Under the pieces are notes generated by a model that was not told the DNA's origin, did not search any database, and saw only the letters and a list, made by a program, of their open reading frames with translations. Source: Qipengyuania pelagi (lineage in GTDB: Bacteria > Pseudomonadota > Alphaproteobacteria > Sphingomonadales > Sphingomonadaceae). Taken from it: a DNA stretch of 64,000 bases. Positions 17,804 through 27,056 of the stretch are shown here, piece after piece (positions within the stretch are counted from its first letter, which is position 1; each line of letters begins with the position of its first letter). The DNA is taken from positions 1,488,001-1,552,000 of the forward strand of contig NZ_WTYD01000001.1 in NCBI RefSeq assembly GCF_009827295.1, in the 5' to 3' direction. A program made the position numbers and the translations under genes.

Positions 17804-18937
17804 GTGAGCGATAGCGACGCCTCGGACCGGGACCGAACCGACAGCGGTTCCGATCATGCCAGAACCAGCCCGTCACGCGTAAATGACCCGCGCGTTCGCG
17901 AGGAGATCACGCGCGCCTGCGTCTGGGTCGGCGTGGTCGGACTCGTAGTCCTCGCAATCTACATCTCGCGATCGCTGCTCGTCGTGTTCGGAGCGCTCGT
18001 CTTCGCCGCGATGATCGATGGCGGCGCGCGATTGCTTGGCCGGGTCCTGCCGATCGCGCGCGGATGGCGCGTGGCGCTGGTGCTGGTGTCGCTGACGCTT
18101 TTCTTCATCTGGCTGGGCTATTTCGCGGGCGCCACGATCTCCGAAGAGGCCGCCATGTTCCCCGAGCTGATCCGCGACCAGATCGCGGACCTGCTGGAAT
18201 GGGCGCAGAGCAAGGGCATCCAGATCGACCAGAGCCAGCTGCAAAACTACGCGGGCAGCATTACCAGCGGGATCGGCACGCTGACCAGCGCGCTGAGCGG
18301 CATACTCGGCGGCCTGACCACGGTTGTTTTGATCCTCATCATCGGCATCTACGTGGCGGCGGAGCCCAAGCTCTACGAACGCGGCGTCGCCTGGATGCTC
18401 CCGCGCGAACGGCGCGGGTCGTTCGAGGTCACGATGGCGCGCATGGCCCAAACGCTGCGCCGCCTGATGGCAGGACGGCTGCTCGGGATGTTCGTCGAAG
18501 GGGTGTTCACCTACATCATGCTGGCCTGGGTCGCGCCACTGGTCGGGATCGGGGTTGTGCCGATGGCATCCCTCCTCGCGATCCTGACCGGCCTGCTCGC
18601 CTTCATCCCCAATCTCGGCGCGATCGTCTCGGGCGTGCTGATGGCGCTGGTCGGATTCTCCGGCGGGGTGGAGATGGGAATCTACACCATCGCGGTCTAT
18701 TTCTTCATTCAGAATTTCGACGGCTATGTCGTTATTCCGATCATCGCGAAGAAGACGGTCGATCTCGCCCCGGCTCTGGTGCTGGCGACGCAATTGGCCA
18801 TGGGCGTGGTTTTCGGCATTATCGGCATCCTCCTCGCCGATCCGCTGCTCGCGATGATCAAGGTCGCGCTCGAGCGGAGGGCGGAGGAGAACGAGGCCCG
18901 CGCGGGTTCAACAGAGGTTTCCGAGAGTGGCGCGTAA
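17804..18937 (+). CDS. AI-2E/PerM family membrane transporter
   Basis: A 377-residue protein with about eight membrane helices in the AI-2E family pattern: a helix pair near residues 45-85, then helices and a long loop, and finally LLAFIPNLGAIVSGVLMALVGFSGG near residues 265-290. The latter is the family signature. It starts with GTG three bases after lepB and overlaps the next gene. The substrate is unknown; members have been linked to autoinducer-2 export or Na+/H+ exchange. Confidence 0.88.
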   Translation: MSDSDASDRDRTDSGSDHARTSPSRVNDPRVREEITRACVWVGVVGLVVLAIYISRSLLVVFGALVFAAMIDGGARLLGRVLPIARGWRVALVLVSLTLFFIWLGYFAGATISEEAAMFPELIRDQIADLLEWAQSKGIQIDQSQLQNYAGSITSGIGTLTSALSGILGGLTTVVLILIIGIYVAAEPKLYERGVAWMLPRERRGSFEVTMARMAQTLRRLMAGRLLGMFVEGVFTYIMLAWVAPLVGIGVVPMASLLAILTGLLAFIPNLGAIVSGVLMALVGFSGGVEMGIYTIAVYFFIQNFDGYVVIPIIAKKTVDLAPALVLATQLAMGVVFGIIGILLADPLLAMIKVALERRAEENEARAGSTEVSESGA

Positions 18938-20165
18938 GTTCCTGTATGTCATCGCCGTTCTGATCGTGCTGGTGATCCTCGGCGCGATCGCGCTGTCGAT
19001 TTGGTCGCGGCAGGCGACGGAGATCGCCTTCGTCCCGCGCGGCGAATTCGTGGAGCAGGAACCGCTCGCCGAAAACGCCTATCAGGACCCGGCGATGTGG
19101 TATTCGCGCCCTGGGCTCGGCACGGACGATCCCGCACGATATCAGCCTGCCCTCGCCCCGGCGCCCGAAGCTCCGGCAAGCGAAACCCCTTCCCCGCAGG
19201 CGCCCGCCGCCGAACGTGGCCTCGGCCCGTCCGCTCCGGTGCTGGAACCCGAAACCAGCCGCCGAGCCGACCCGGTCGAGGCGGAGGACATTCCCGATTT
19301 CGCGGTCTTCTTCGTTCCGCCCACCAGCTATATCCAGGCGGGGGGAGACTGGAACGCCTCGCTCGATGACGGGCTGACCGATACCCGCGCGCGCCTGTTC
19401 CTGCGCGGCATGGCGAGCGCGTTCAACCGCGCCGACGAGATCTGGGCGCCGCGCTATCGTCAGGCGGCGGTCGGCGCCTTCCTGACCGACCGGCCCGAAG
19501 CGGTACTGGCGATCGATGCCGCCTATGCCGATGTGCGCGAGGCGTTCCGCTATTTCCTCGACAGCGTCGATCCCGAAAAACCGATCGTCCTTGCCGGGCA
19601 CAGCCAGGGTTCGCTCCACGTCCTGCGCCTGCTGATGGACGAATTGCGCGGCACGCCCGCCGCCGACCGGATCGCCGCCGTCTACGCGCCCGGCTGGCCG
19701 ATCTCGGTCGAACACGACCTGCCCGAACTGCCCTTTCCCGCCTGCGCCGCATCCGGTCAGGCGCAGTGCATCCTGTCCTGGTCGAGCTTCGCCGATGGGG
19801 GCGATCCCGATTTCATCATGCGCCGCTATTCGACCACGCCCGGTTTCGACGGCCAGCCGCGTGGCGAAGGCCCGATCCTGTGCGTCAATCCACTGACGGG
19901 CGGCACCGGCGGCTCGGCCCCCGCCTCGCGCAATCTCGGCACCCTGGTGCCCGACGAGACGATGACCCGCGCCGATCTGGTGCCCGAAGCGGTCCCGGCG
20001 CGCTGCGACGAGCGCGGCTTGCTCCTGATCGGCGATCCGCCGCGCATGGGCGAAGGCGTGCTGCCGGGCGACAATTACCACGTCTACGACATCCCGCTGT
20101 TCTGGGCGAATGTGCAGCAGGACGTGGTGGAACGGGTGCGGGCATGGACCGGCCAGCGCTCGTAA
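18927..20165 (+). CDS. DUF3089 alpha/beta-hydrolase-like protein
   Basis: A 412-residue protein with an N-terminal membrane anchor (residues 5-27), a Pro/Ala-rich linker (about residues 78-115), and a hydrolase-like domain. The nucleophile elbow is AGHSQGSLH near residue 229, and VFFVPPTSYI is a DUF3089 signature. The C-terminal NYHVYDIPLFWANV contains a His suited to the catalytic triad. It is probably a periplasm-facing lipase/esterase of unknown substrate. The start is GTG overlapping the transporter's end by 11 bases. Confidence 0.85.
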   Translation: MARKFLYVIAVLIVLVILGAIALSIWSRQATEIAFVPRGEFVEQEPLAENAYQDPAMWYSRPGLGTDDPARYQPALAPAPEAPASETPSPQAPAAERGLGPSAPVLEPETSRRADPVEAEDIPDFAVFFVPPTSYIQAGGDWNASLDDGLTDTRARLFLRGMASAFNRADEIWAPRYRQAAVGAFLTDRPEAVLAIDAAYADVREAFRYFLDSVDPEKPIVLAGHSQGSLHVLRLLMDELRGTPAADRIAAVYAPGWPISVEHDLPELPFPACAASGQAQCILSWSSFADGGDPDFIMRRYSTTPGFDGQPRGEGPILCVNPLTGGTGGSAPASRNLGTLVPDETMTRADLVPEAVPARCDERGLLLIGDPPRMGEGVLPGDNYHVYDIPLFWANVQQDVVERVRAWTGQRS

Positions 20166-20629
20166 CCGATTTCGCGCGCGATTTCGGCGATGCGCTGCCC
20201 GATGGCGGCAGTTTGCTGGGCCTCGATCTCGGGACCAAGACCGTCGGGATCGCGACCTGCGATGCGGGCTGGCGCTATGCGACGCCGGGCAAGACCCTCC
20301 CCCGCGGCAAGTTCACCAAGGATTGCGGCAAGCTGCGCGAGATCGTTGCCGAGCGTTCCGTCACCGGGATCGTCATCGGACTGCCGCGCAATATGGACGG
20401 CAGCGAAGGCCCCCGCGCCCAGGCCAGCCGCGCCTATGCGAAGAATCTGGCAGCGGCTCTCGAATTGCCGGTGCTGCTGTGGGACGAACGCTGGTCCACC
20501 GCCAGCGCCGAGGCCGCCCTTATCGGTCAGGATATGAGCCGCGCCAAACGCGCTACGCGGATCGACAGCCACGCGGCGGCGGTCATCCTGCAAGGCGCGA
20601 TCGACAGCCTGGCGGGCAGCGCTTTCTGA
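20144..20629 (+). CDS. ruvX: Holliday junction resolvase-like RuvX (YqgF)
   Basis: A 161-residue RNase-H-fold protein. The first acidic residue is in LGLDLGTKTVGIATCD (about residues 25-40). A Glu lies in LLWDERWSTASAE, and the last acidic site is IDSHAAAVILQ. YqgF acts in 16S rRNA 5' processing and has been proposed as a resolvase. I chose ATG 20144, which overlaps the DUF3089 end by 22 bases. It converges on the minus-strand unknown operon. Confidence 0.93.
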   Translation: MDRPALVTDFARDFGDALPDGGSLLGLDLGTKTVGIATCDAGWRYATPGKTLPRGKFTKDCGKLREIVAERSVTGIVIGLPRNMDGSEGPRAQASRAYAKNLAAALELPVLLWDERWSTASAEAALIGQDMSRAKRATRIDSHAAAVILQGAIDSLAGSAF

Positions 20630-20640
20630 CGCGCCTATCG

Positions 20641-21540
20641 CTAGGGCAGCGCCGTCTCGATCTCCGCGCGGCGAAATTTAGCCTCTCCCGCAACCAGCCG
20701 GTTGCCTGACTTCTCCGCCGTTCGCCACAGCGCGTCGGCCTCGCCCGCATCGGCCAGCATCGCCCGCGCCTCGAAACTTGCCAGCCGCATCCGGTCGCTC
20801 GGGTGATGCCGTCCGAAATGATCGGCCAGATCGCGAGGCCCTTCCCCGCCAAGCCCCACCGCACAGCGCAGGAAGGTCTCGCTCGAGGTCGGGTTGAGGA
20901 CATGGCTGACGATCCCGTGCTCGAGGTCGAACCCGTACTGGTCGCACCAGGCCTGCGCCGGATCGATCCTCAGTATGTTGAGCGAAACCGACATCGTCTC
21001 GGGCGGCAATTGCGAGTGCACGTCGCGATGCGCGCGGTAGAGCAGGGTCTTTCCCTCTGACAGCGCGCTGCGCTCGACAAAGCGAAGCCCTGCCGCTTCG
21101 CCGCGCCATCCGGTGACCCGCTCGTAATCATACTCATAATAATCGCTCACATAGCCGGGGCCGAAATAGCCCACCGTGAGAAAATCGAAATTGTGATCGT
21201 GGGGCGCGCCGTAGACGAAATGCGCCGCGCCGCTGCTTTTCAGACAGGTGTCGCGCTCGCTCGGCCAGATATTGGCGCGCAGGAACCATTCGCCGCGCGG
21301 CGGAGACAGGACGATCGCCTGCGGGCCATAACCGCTCTGTGGTGAAGCCGCCCTGCCCGCCAGCATATCGAGGAGAAGATCGCCGAGGAATTCGCGGTCA
21401 TTGGCGAGCCTTTGTAGGGCTCGCGCGGCGTGATCGACACTGCCCTCGTGCTGCGGGTCGAAGCCGATCCGGTGCAATTCGTCGATCGTCTCCTCGAGAG
21501 AGGCGGATCGGGTCTCGGCGTTTGCGATCAGGCGGGGCAC
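20641..21540 (-). CDS. Unknown protein B with cupin-like His-rich core, paired with protein A
   Basis: A 299-residue protein of unknown function. Residues about 95-175 look like a cupin barrel: AHFVYGAPHDHNFDFLTVGYFG provides an HxH pair. An aromatic YYEYDYERV stretch follows, and then AHRDVHSQLPPETMSVSLNIL, with a further possible ligand His. The C-terminus is helical (RMRLASFEARAMLAD). The whole protein aligns by eye with protein A (21528-22496): same helical start, same core order, same helical end. No ATG fits; the best start is GTG 21540, overlapping the upstream gene's end by 13 bases. A metal-dependent oxygenase is a guess. Confidence 0.75.
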   Translation of the reverse strand: MPRLIANAETRSASLEETIDELHRIGFDPQHEGSVDHAARALQRLANDREFLGDLLLDMLAGRAASPQSGYGPQAIVLSPPRGEWFLRANIWPSERDTCLKSSGAAHFVYGAPHDHNFDFLTVGYFGPGYVSDYYEYDYERVTGWRGEAAGLRFVERSALSEGKTLLYRAHRDVHSQLPPETMSVSLNILRIDPAQAWCDQYGFDLEHGIVSHVLNPTSSETFLRCAVGLGGEGPRDLADHFGRHHPSDRMRLASFEARAMLADAGEADALWRTAEKSGNRLVAGEAKFRRAEIETALP

Positions 21541-22496
21541 AGGCCGGGTTCCAGTTTGGCAAGCTGCGGATGGCTGGCGAGCAGATGATCCCGCAACAGC
21601 CGCGCGGGTTCTCGAAGCGCATCGCCCCTGTCCTCCGCGATCGCGGAGAGCTGCGCAAATCCGCAGGCCGTATCGAGTGCGAGCGCGGCCCGCAGCGCCT
21701 GCCAGCGAAGGTGGTCGCTGCGTCCCGATCGCGTGATCCGCGCCAGCACCGGCGCCGCATCCTGTCGCCCCATGCGCGCCAAAAGGGCGATGGCGATCTC
21801 CTCGCGGCTTTCCTCCCGGTCTCCGCTCGCCCGGTGGATCAGGGCGCCATCGGCGATCCGATATTCGTGCGAGGGGCGCGGATTTACGGCCTCCCTCGCA
21901 AGGCGCAGAATGACAAGGCGGCCAGCGATCCTCTCGAGACGCTTGGTGCGATCGCCACCCAGTTTCAGCGCCACGCCACGTCGCAGATCGAGAGGTTCCG
22001 ACGCGATCCGCGCCGCCCCATCGGCTTGCTTTTCCAGCGCAAACAGGTGCCCGCTCGCAGCGCCCGCCAGACACAGCTCGTGCCGCTCCCCATCCGCGAA
22101 GGCGATAGTGTCCGCCTGATCTTTCGAAGACACCGCTTCGTAAAAGACCAGCAACACGGTCGCACGTCCGCTGGCCGCCAATTGCACCAATCCGCTGCCA
22201 TGCGAATAATGATGGCGAAACGGCACCTGGCCGAGCGGATGGCGGCCTTGCCCCGCGATCATCGCAGAAATCAGCGGCGCAAGCAGTGCGTCAGCCGTGG
22301 TCGGACATCGCAGAGCCGATTGAAGCTCGTGGCAGCAGCCCAGCTCTTCCCCCGCACCATAGCGGTCGAGATCGGCTAGCAGCGAGCGCGCCGCCCCGTC
22401 CCGCCATGTCTGGCGCGCGGATTCCAAGTCGCGCTGCGCGGATCGCTGGGCCGCGCCATCGCGCCGCCATTCGGCGATCGCCGGATCGATCCGCAT
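21528..22496 (-). CDS. Unknown protein A, degenerate paralogue of protein B
   Basis: A 322-residue cytoplasmic protein. The core FRHHYSHGSGLVQLAASGRATVLLVFYE sits where protein B has its HDHNFDF segment, but the HxH spacing is lost. A C-terminal helical part (LLARMGRQDAAPVLARI...HLRWQALRAALALD) resembles HEAT-like repeats and aligns with the tail of protein B. It starts 16 bases after the small-peptide gene, and its stop overlaps the start of protein B. A tandem duplication in which one copy keeps metal ligands and the other becomes a partner is the simplest reading. The function is unknown. Confidence 0.8.
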   Translation of the reverse strand: MRIDPAIAEWRRDGAAQRSAQRDLESARQTWRDGAARSLLADLDRYGAGEELGCCHELQSALRCPTTADALLAPLISAMIAGQGRHPLGQVPFRHHYSHGSGLVQLAASGRATVLLVFYEAVSSKDQADTIAFADGERHELCLAGAASGHLFALEKQADGAARIASEPLDLRRGVALKLGGDRTKRLERIAGRLVILRLAREAVNPRPSHEYRIADGALIHRASGDREESREEIAIALLARMGRQDAAPVLARITRSGRSDHLRWQALRAALALDTACGFAQLSAIAEDRGDALREPARLLRDHLLASHPQLAKLEPGLCPA

Positions 22497-22512
22497 CCTG
22501 TCCTGCTTCGTT

Positions 22513-22674
22513 TTAGAAGAACGAATCCGGCGGCATCATCTCGTAGACGTAGATCATGATGACGACCGCGCGATCGTCGGTGCTGGCACTGGCGAGGTCG
22601 GAAAGGCTGCCGAAAAGGCCGGTCACGGTGTCGAGATCGGGCAGCAGGTCGAGATCGAGAATCGGAAGCGTCAT
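22513..22674 (-). CDS. 53-residue peptide heading the unknown A/B operon
   Basis: The peptide runs from ATG 22674 and is acidic and leucine-rich at the start (LPILDLDLLPDLD). It has a small-residue middle (LFGSLSDLASASTDD), a hydrophobic IMIYVYE stretch, and ends MMPPDSFF. It has no signal peptide and no cysteine. It is the first gene of a three-gene unit (peptide, A, B) with only 16 bases to gene A. It could be a structural partner or a substrate (precursor peptide) of the two proteins; both are inferences. Confidence 0.65.
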   Translation of the reverse strand: MTLPILDLDLLPDLDTVTGLFGSLSDLASASTDDRAVVIMIYVYEMMPPDSFF

Positions 22675-22702
22675 GGCGGAAGAAAATCCCCTCTGTCGTG
22701 GC

Positions 22703-22719
22703 GTGCGAACCCTTCGCAC
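22703..22719. promoter_or_regulatory. Perfect inverted repeat between the peptide operon and thioesterases
   Basis: GTGCGAA-CCC-TTCGCAC, two 7-base arms around three bases. It sits in the 133-base divergent gap, 29 bases upstream of the 53-residue peptide gene and 89 bases upstream of the thioesterase gene. Its placement and symmetry suit a dimeric repressor operator. No recognised regulator motif is assigned. Confidence 0.4.
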
Positions 22720-22807
22720 CCTCGCTCGATGCACGCTGGCGCCCGCCGCGGCGCGAGGGAAATTAAACCGTTGTAATCCGCCCTTTCGCGGGGCAGATGC
22801 CGCCGCG

Positions 22808-23290
22808 ATGTCCGATGCCACACCCCGTTTCGATCCCGCGGTCGCCGCCGATTTCCTCGTCGCGCGCGCGCATAATGGCTGGCTCGGTATGCGCTTTTCC
22901 GATCATGGCGAGGACTGGGTCGAGATGGAGCTGCCTTGGCGCGAGGATCTTCTGGGCCAAGAAGGGCGCGATGTGCTCGCCTCCGGCCCGATCGTCAGCC
23001 TGCTCGACATGGCGGGTGGCCTCTCGATCTGGACCCGGACGGGTGAATTCCGCGCCATCGCCACGCTCGATCTGCGCGTCGATTACACCCGGCCCGCGCG
23101 CGAGCGCAATTCTGTGTTCGGGCGTGTCCAGTGCTATCGCACCACCCGCTCCGCCGCCTTCGTAAGGGGAATCGCGCATGATGGCGACCCGGACGATCCG
23201 GTCGCGCATATGCAGGCGGTCTTCATGACGATCGACAAGCGCACCGTCGATCTCCCTGCTGACCGGATTGGGGAGCAAGCCAATGGCTGA
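22808..23290 (+). CDS. Hotdog-fold thioesterase, PaaI type (first of a pair)
   Basis: A 160-residue hotdog protein. The helix segment GPIVSLLDMAGGLSIW carries the Asp used by PaaI-like acyl-CoA thioesterases, and ATLDLRVDYTRPARERN is the conserved strand. It hydrolyses some acyl-CoA; the acyl group cannot be read from the sequence. The stop lies 8 bases inside the next gene, a second hotdog protein, so the pair is co-translated and may form a heteromer. Confidence 0.88.
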   Translation: MSDATPRFDPAVAADFLVARAHNGWLGMRFSDHGEDWVEMELPWREDLLGQEGRDVLASGPIVSLLDMAGGLSIWTRTGEFRAIATLDLRVDYTRPARERNSVFGRVQCYRTTRSAAFVRGIAHDGDPDDPVAHMQAVFMTIDKRTVDLPADRIGEQANG

Positions 23291-23693
23291 TGCGCCCGAT
23301 ATCGCCCTGCTGACGCCCTATGCCCGCTCGCTCGGCATTGCGCTCGACCGGTGGGAGGACGACGCGCCCGTCCTTCATGTCGACTTCTCCGAAGCGGTGC
23401 TGGGCCGTCCGGGGGCGCTGCATGGCGGTGCGATCAGCGGCTTGCTGGAGACGGCGGGATACGGCGCCCTGCGCGCGGCGCTCGCCAAAACCGGACGCGC
23501 GGCCAGCTTCGTGCCGATCAACATCACGGTCCAGTTTTTGCGCGCGGGCGATGAGAAGCGCAGCTATGCCAGCGCGCGCATCGTCAAGCTGGGGCGGCGG
23601 ACGGCAAACCTCTCGGTCGAGGCTTGGCAGGACGATCCCGCGAAGCCGATCGCCAGCGCGGTGATGAATGTGATGATCCGCGACCTGGACTGA
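23283..23693 (+). CDS. Hotdog-fold thioesterase, PaaI type (second of a pair)
   Basis: A 136-residue hotdog protein with GALHGGAISGLLETAGYGAL, the PaaI HGG motif with the catalytic Glu. PINITVQFLRAG is the central strand. Start ATG 23283 overlaps the end of the first thioesterase by 8 bases. Unlike its partner it has the full HGGxxxxLxE pattern. It ends 8 bases before the convergent penicillin-binding protein gene. Confidence 0.88.
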   Translation: MADAPDIALLTPYARSLGIALDRWEDDAPVLHVDFSEAVLGRPGALHGGAISGLLETAGYGALRAALAKTGRAASFVPINITVQFLRAGDEKRSYASARIVKLGRRTANLSVEAWQDDPAKPIASAVMNVMIRDLD

Positions 23694-23701
23694 AACCTGG
23701 G

Positions 23702-25960
23702 CTAGAATCCGTCGACCTCGCGCGCTCTTTCGTCGGCTTCGCGGCGTATCTCGTCCGCACGCCGCCGCGCTTCCTCGATCCTCTCGGAATCGACTCTGAC
23801 ACCGTCTTCGCCGAGGCGGATATCGAACGGTTCGCCGTTGAGATCGCTCGAATAGATCACCTCACCCTCGCGAATTTGCAGGCGCGAGCCGTCCTCCATC
23901 GGAATGTCGGCGGCATCGGGCACGTCGAGCGGTTCGACCGGGCCGCCCGGATCGGCCTGCTGCGTCGGATTGGCGCGCGGGGCAGACGCCGCACCGCTCG
24001 CCCGGCGCATGAAGTCCTTCCATATCCGCGCAGGCACGGTCCCGCCGCTGACCTTGCCGAGGGGGGAATTATCGTCATTCCCGACCCACACGCCGACGAC
24101 CAGCCGATCCTCGCCCTCGCCCGCATAGCCCACGAACAGTGCGTCGCGATTGTCCTGCGTGGTGCCGGTCTTGCCGTAATTCGGCACGGCCAGCATCGCC
24201 GCGCGGCCAGTGCCCGAATTGACCGCCTGGCGCAGCATCGACTCCATCCCCTCGTGCTTGCGACCGGACAGGCTGTCGGGCCCGTCGATCAGATTCTGCC
24301 ACCAGCTTCTTTCGGGCCGCACGAAGGCATGGGGTTCGACAGGAAAGGCGTTGCCCGCAATGCCCGCATAGGCGGCGGTCAGTTCCAGCAGCGTCATGGT
24401 GTTGGTGCCGAGCGCCAGGCTAGGATCGCCTTCCGTCAGCGGCGAGCTTACCCCCAGTTCGCGCGCCGCCCGGATCACCGCCTCGCTCCCCACCTCGCCA
24501 TAGAGGCGCACCGCAGCGACATTGCTCGATTGCGCGAAGGCTTCGCGCAGCAACAGGCTGTCGGAATAGCGGCCGAGCGCGTTCTTGGGGCGATAGCTGC
24601 CTTCGGTGATCTCGGTATTGGCGATTCTCTCGTCGGGATCCCAGCCCGCCTGGAGCGCCGCGAGATAGACGAACAGCTTGAAGGTCGATCCCGGCTGGCG
24701 CTTGGCCTGCGTGGCGCGGTTGAAGGGGGATTTGGCGTAATCGGTCCCACCGATCATCGCGACCACTTCGCCATTCGGCCGCATCGCCACCAGCGCGACC
24801 TGCGCCCCGCCGAGCGAAGCGCGGCCCGTCACGTCGCGGGCGATGGCCTGCAAGCGGCTGTCGAGCGTGGTGGTCAGCGTCTGCCGCGCATAGCCGCTTT
24901 CGGCCAGCTCACGCGCCTGGGGTAAAGCCCAGTCCGCGAAATAGGTGCCGGTGGGAAGGTCGCTCTTGGTCCTGACGTCGAGCGCGGGCGGGCGGATGCG
25001 CGCAGCCTCGGCCTCGGTCAGGTAACCCGCCGCCACCATGGTGCCGATCACCGTCTGCATTCGCCGCTCGGCCCGGTCGTAATGCTTCACCGGATTGTAG
25101 CGCGACGGGGCCTGCACCAGCCCGGCCAGCATCGCCGCCTGGCTCTCGGTCAGGTTTTCCGGCTTGCGATAGAAGAAATGCATACTCGCCGCGCGCAGGC
25201 CGTAGACGTTGTCGCCGAAATAGGCGTTCGAGAGATAGCGTTCGAGGATTTCGTCCTTGGTCAGCCAGCTTTCCAGCCAGAACGCGATCAGCATTTCGCG
25301 CGCCTTGCGGGTCAGCGTCTGTTCGGACGTCAGGAAGGTAAATTTCGCGAGCTGCTGAGTGATCGTCGATCCGCCGCCATATCCGGTCCAGGCGGCGCGG
25401 GCGATGCCGCGCGGATCGATCCCCCAGTGAGAGTAAAAGCGCCGGTCCTCGACCGCCAGAAACGCCTCCACGACGTGCGGGGGCAGCGTGGCGATCTTCA
25501 CCGGATCGTCCACGATCGCGCCATTGCGGGCGATCGGCGTGCCGTCCGCCGCCAGCAAGGTGATCTGCGGCGGGACGACGGGTTCCAGCGATTTGTTCAG
25601 CGGCGCGGTGATCGCCAACCAAGCCACCAGCACGATGAACAGGCCGATCGCAGCGGCGACGATCCGCACCGCCCACCAGCGTTTGCGGCGATCGCGCCAA
25701 TAAGCGGGCCGCCACCAGGGCAGCCTGCGCCGCTCCTCGCTCTCGATCGCCCCATCGAGATGGCTGAGCCGGGCATCCCATTCGTCATAGGCAGGCGCGC
25801 GGGGATTGGGCCGATAGGCGCCGAAATCACGACCATCCTCGTCATCGGGGTCGTCGTCGGGATCGGGGCCCAGCCCGTCATGCAGCGCGTAATAGCCGCG
25901 ATGCGGCGCGGGCTCCGCATCCCTGCCCCGCTTGCGCCCGAAGGAATCGAAAAGGCCCAT
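23702..25960 (-). CDS. Class A penicillin-binding protein (PBP1A type)
   Basis: A 752-residue bifunctional cell-wall enzyme anchored by one span (about residues 97-119). The GT51 transglycosylase has its catalytic Glu in AVEDRRFYSHWGIDPRG (about 171) and GGGSTITQQLAK (about 196). The transpeptidase has STFK (about 425-428), SSN (about 478-480) and KTG (about 597-599). The cytoplasmic N-terminus holds an acidic stretch (about residues 31-45). The family name follows PBP1A/1C, but the exact class is not certain. It stands alone, downstream of cobS. Confidence 0.95.
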   Translation of the reverse strand: MGLFDSFGRKRGRDAEPAPHRGYYALHDGLGPDPDDDPDDEDGRDFGAYRPNPRAPAYDEWDARLSHLDGAIESEERRRLPWWRPAYWRDRRKRWWAVRIVAAAIGLFIVLVAWLAITAPLNKSLEPVVPPQITLLAADGTPIARNGAIVDDPVKIATLPPHVVEAFLAVEDRRFYSHWGIDPRGIARAAWTGYGGGSTITQQLAKFTFLTSEQTLTRKAREMLIAFWLESWLTKDEILERYLSNAYFGDNVYGLRAASMHFFYRKPENLTESQAAMLAGLVQAPSRYNPVKHYDRAERRMQTVIGTMVAAGYLTEAEAARIRPPALDVRTKSDLPTGTYFADWALPQARELAESGYARQTLTTTLDSRLQAIARDVTGRASLGGAQVALVAMRPNGEVVAMIGGTDYAKSPFNRATQAKRQPGSTFKLFVYLAALQAGWDPDERIANTEITEGSYRPKNALGRYSDSLLLREAFAQSSNVAAVRLYGEVGSEAVIRAARELGVSSPLTEGDPSLALGTNTMTLLELTAAYAGIAGNAFPVEPHAFVRPERSWWQNLIDGPDSLSGRKHEGMESMLRQAVNSGTGRAAMLAVPNYGKTGTTQDNRDALFVGYAGEGEDRLVVGVWVGNDDNSPLGKVSGGTVPARIWKDFMRRASGAASAPRANPTQQADPGGPVEPLDVPDAADIPMEDGSRLQIREGEVIYSSDLNGEPFDIRLGEDGVRVDSERIEEARRRADEIRREADERAREVDGF

Positions 25961-26009
25961 CGCTTACTGTGCTAGTCCAACAACACAGTCATTTCTAGGG
26001 GCTTGCAGC

Positions 26010-27002
26010 TTAACCTTTCCCGACCACGCTTTCAGGCAGGTCCTCGCCGAACACGCGCTGGTAATATTCGGCGACCAGCATCCGCTCTTCCTCGTCGCAT
26101 TTGTTGAGGAAGCTGAGGCGGAAGGCGAAGCCGATATCCTTGAAGATCGCATAATTCTGCGCCCAGGTGATGACCGTGCGCGGGCTCATCACGGTGGAGA
26201 TATCGCCGTTGATGAAGCCCTGGCGCGACAGGTCGGCGACCTTGATCATGTCAGCCAGCATCTTGGGGTCGAGATCGGGGTTCTTCGCCGCGACGATTTC
26301 CTGCTCGGTCTCGGCAGGGAGATAGTTGAGGCCGACCACGATGTTCCAGCGGTCCATCTGCCCCTGATTGATCGCCTGCGTCCCGTGATAGAGTCCGCTG
26401 GTATCGCCGAGCCCGACCGTGTTCGAGGTCGCGAACAGGCGGAAATTCGGATCGGGGCGGATCACGCGGTTCTGGTCGAGCAGAGTCAGCTTGCCCTGCT
26501 GTTCCAGCACACGCTGGATCACGAACATGACGTCCGGGCGGCCTGCATCGTACTCGTCGAAGACGAGCGCGACGGGGTGCTGCAACGCCCAGGGCAGCAG
26601 GCCCTCGCGGAATTCGGTCACCTGCAACCCGTCGCGCAGCACGATCGCGTCGCGCCCGATCAGGTCGATGCGGCTGATATGCGCATCGAGATTGATGCGG
26701 ATGCACGGCCAGTTGAGGCGCGCGGCGACCTGTTCGATATGCGTCGACTTGCCCGTGCCGTGATAGCCCTGCACCATCACGCGCCGGTCATGCGCGAAGC
26801 CGGCGAGGATGGCCATCGTGGTGTCGGCTTCGAAGACATAGCTGTCGTCGCGATCGGGGGTGCGCTCGTCCGGCTGCGAGAAAGCGGGCACCTGCCAGTC
26901 GATATCGATGCCGAACGTTTCGCGCACGTCCACCGTGGTATCGGGGGCGCTCAGCACGGTTTTCGCGGAAGGTTCGAAGCTTTTGTCGGTCGTGTCGGTC
27001 AT
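26010..27002 (-). CDS. cobS: Cobaltochelatase AAA+ subunit CobS
   Basis: A 330-residue AAA+ ATPase. Walker A is GYHGTGKST (about residues 79-87) and Walker [11 protein letters not shown] (about 147). Sensor-1-like [10 protein letters not shown] and [14 protein letters not shown] are typical of CobS. With CobN and CobT it inserts cobalt into hydrogenobyrinic acid diamide. The CobT gene that usually follows is absent: a penicillin-binding protein gene comes next on the same strand. The J-domain/bolA pair often seen next to cobS lies 2 kb away. Confidence 0.93.
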   Translation of the reverse strand: MTDTTDKSFEPSAKTVLSAPDTTVDVRETFGIDIDWQVPAFSQPDERTPDRDDSYVFEADTTMAILAGFAHDRRVMVQGYHGTGKSTHIEQVAARLNWPCIRINLDAHISRIDLIGRDAIVLRDGLQVTEFREGLLPWALQHPVALVFDEYDAGRPDVMFVIQRVLEQQGKLTLLDQNRVIRPDPNFRLFATSNTVGLGDTSGLYHGTQAINQGQMDRWNIVVGLNYLPAETEQEIVAAKNPDLDPKMLADMIKVADLSRQGFINGDISTVMSPRTVITWAQNYAIFKDIGFAFRLSFLNKCDEEERMLVAEYYQRVFGEDLPESVVGKG

Positions 27003-27056
27003 CGCTGGCGGACCTAGGCATTTATCCCGCGAGCGCCAACCCTATATTGGCTGGCG

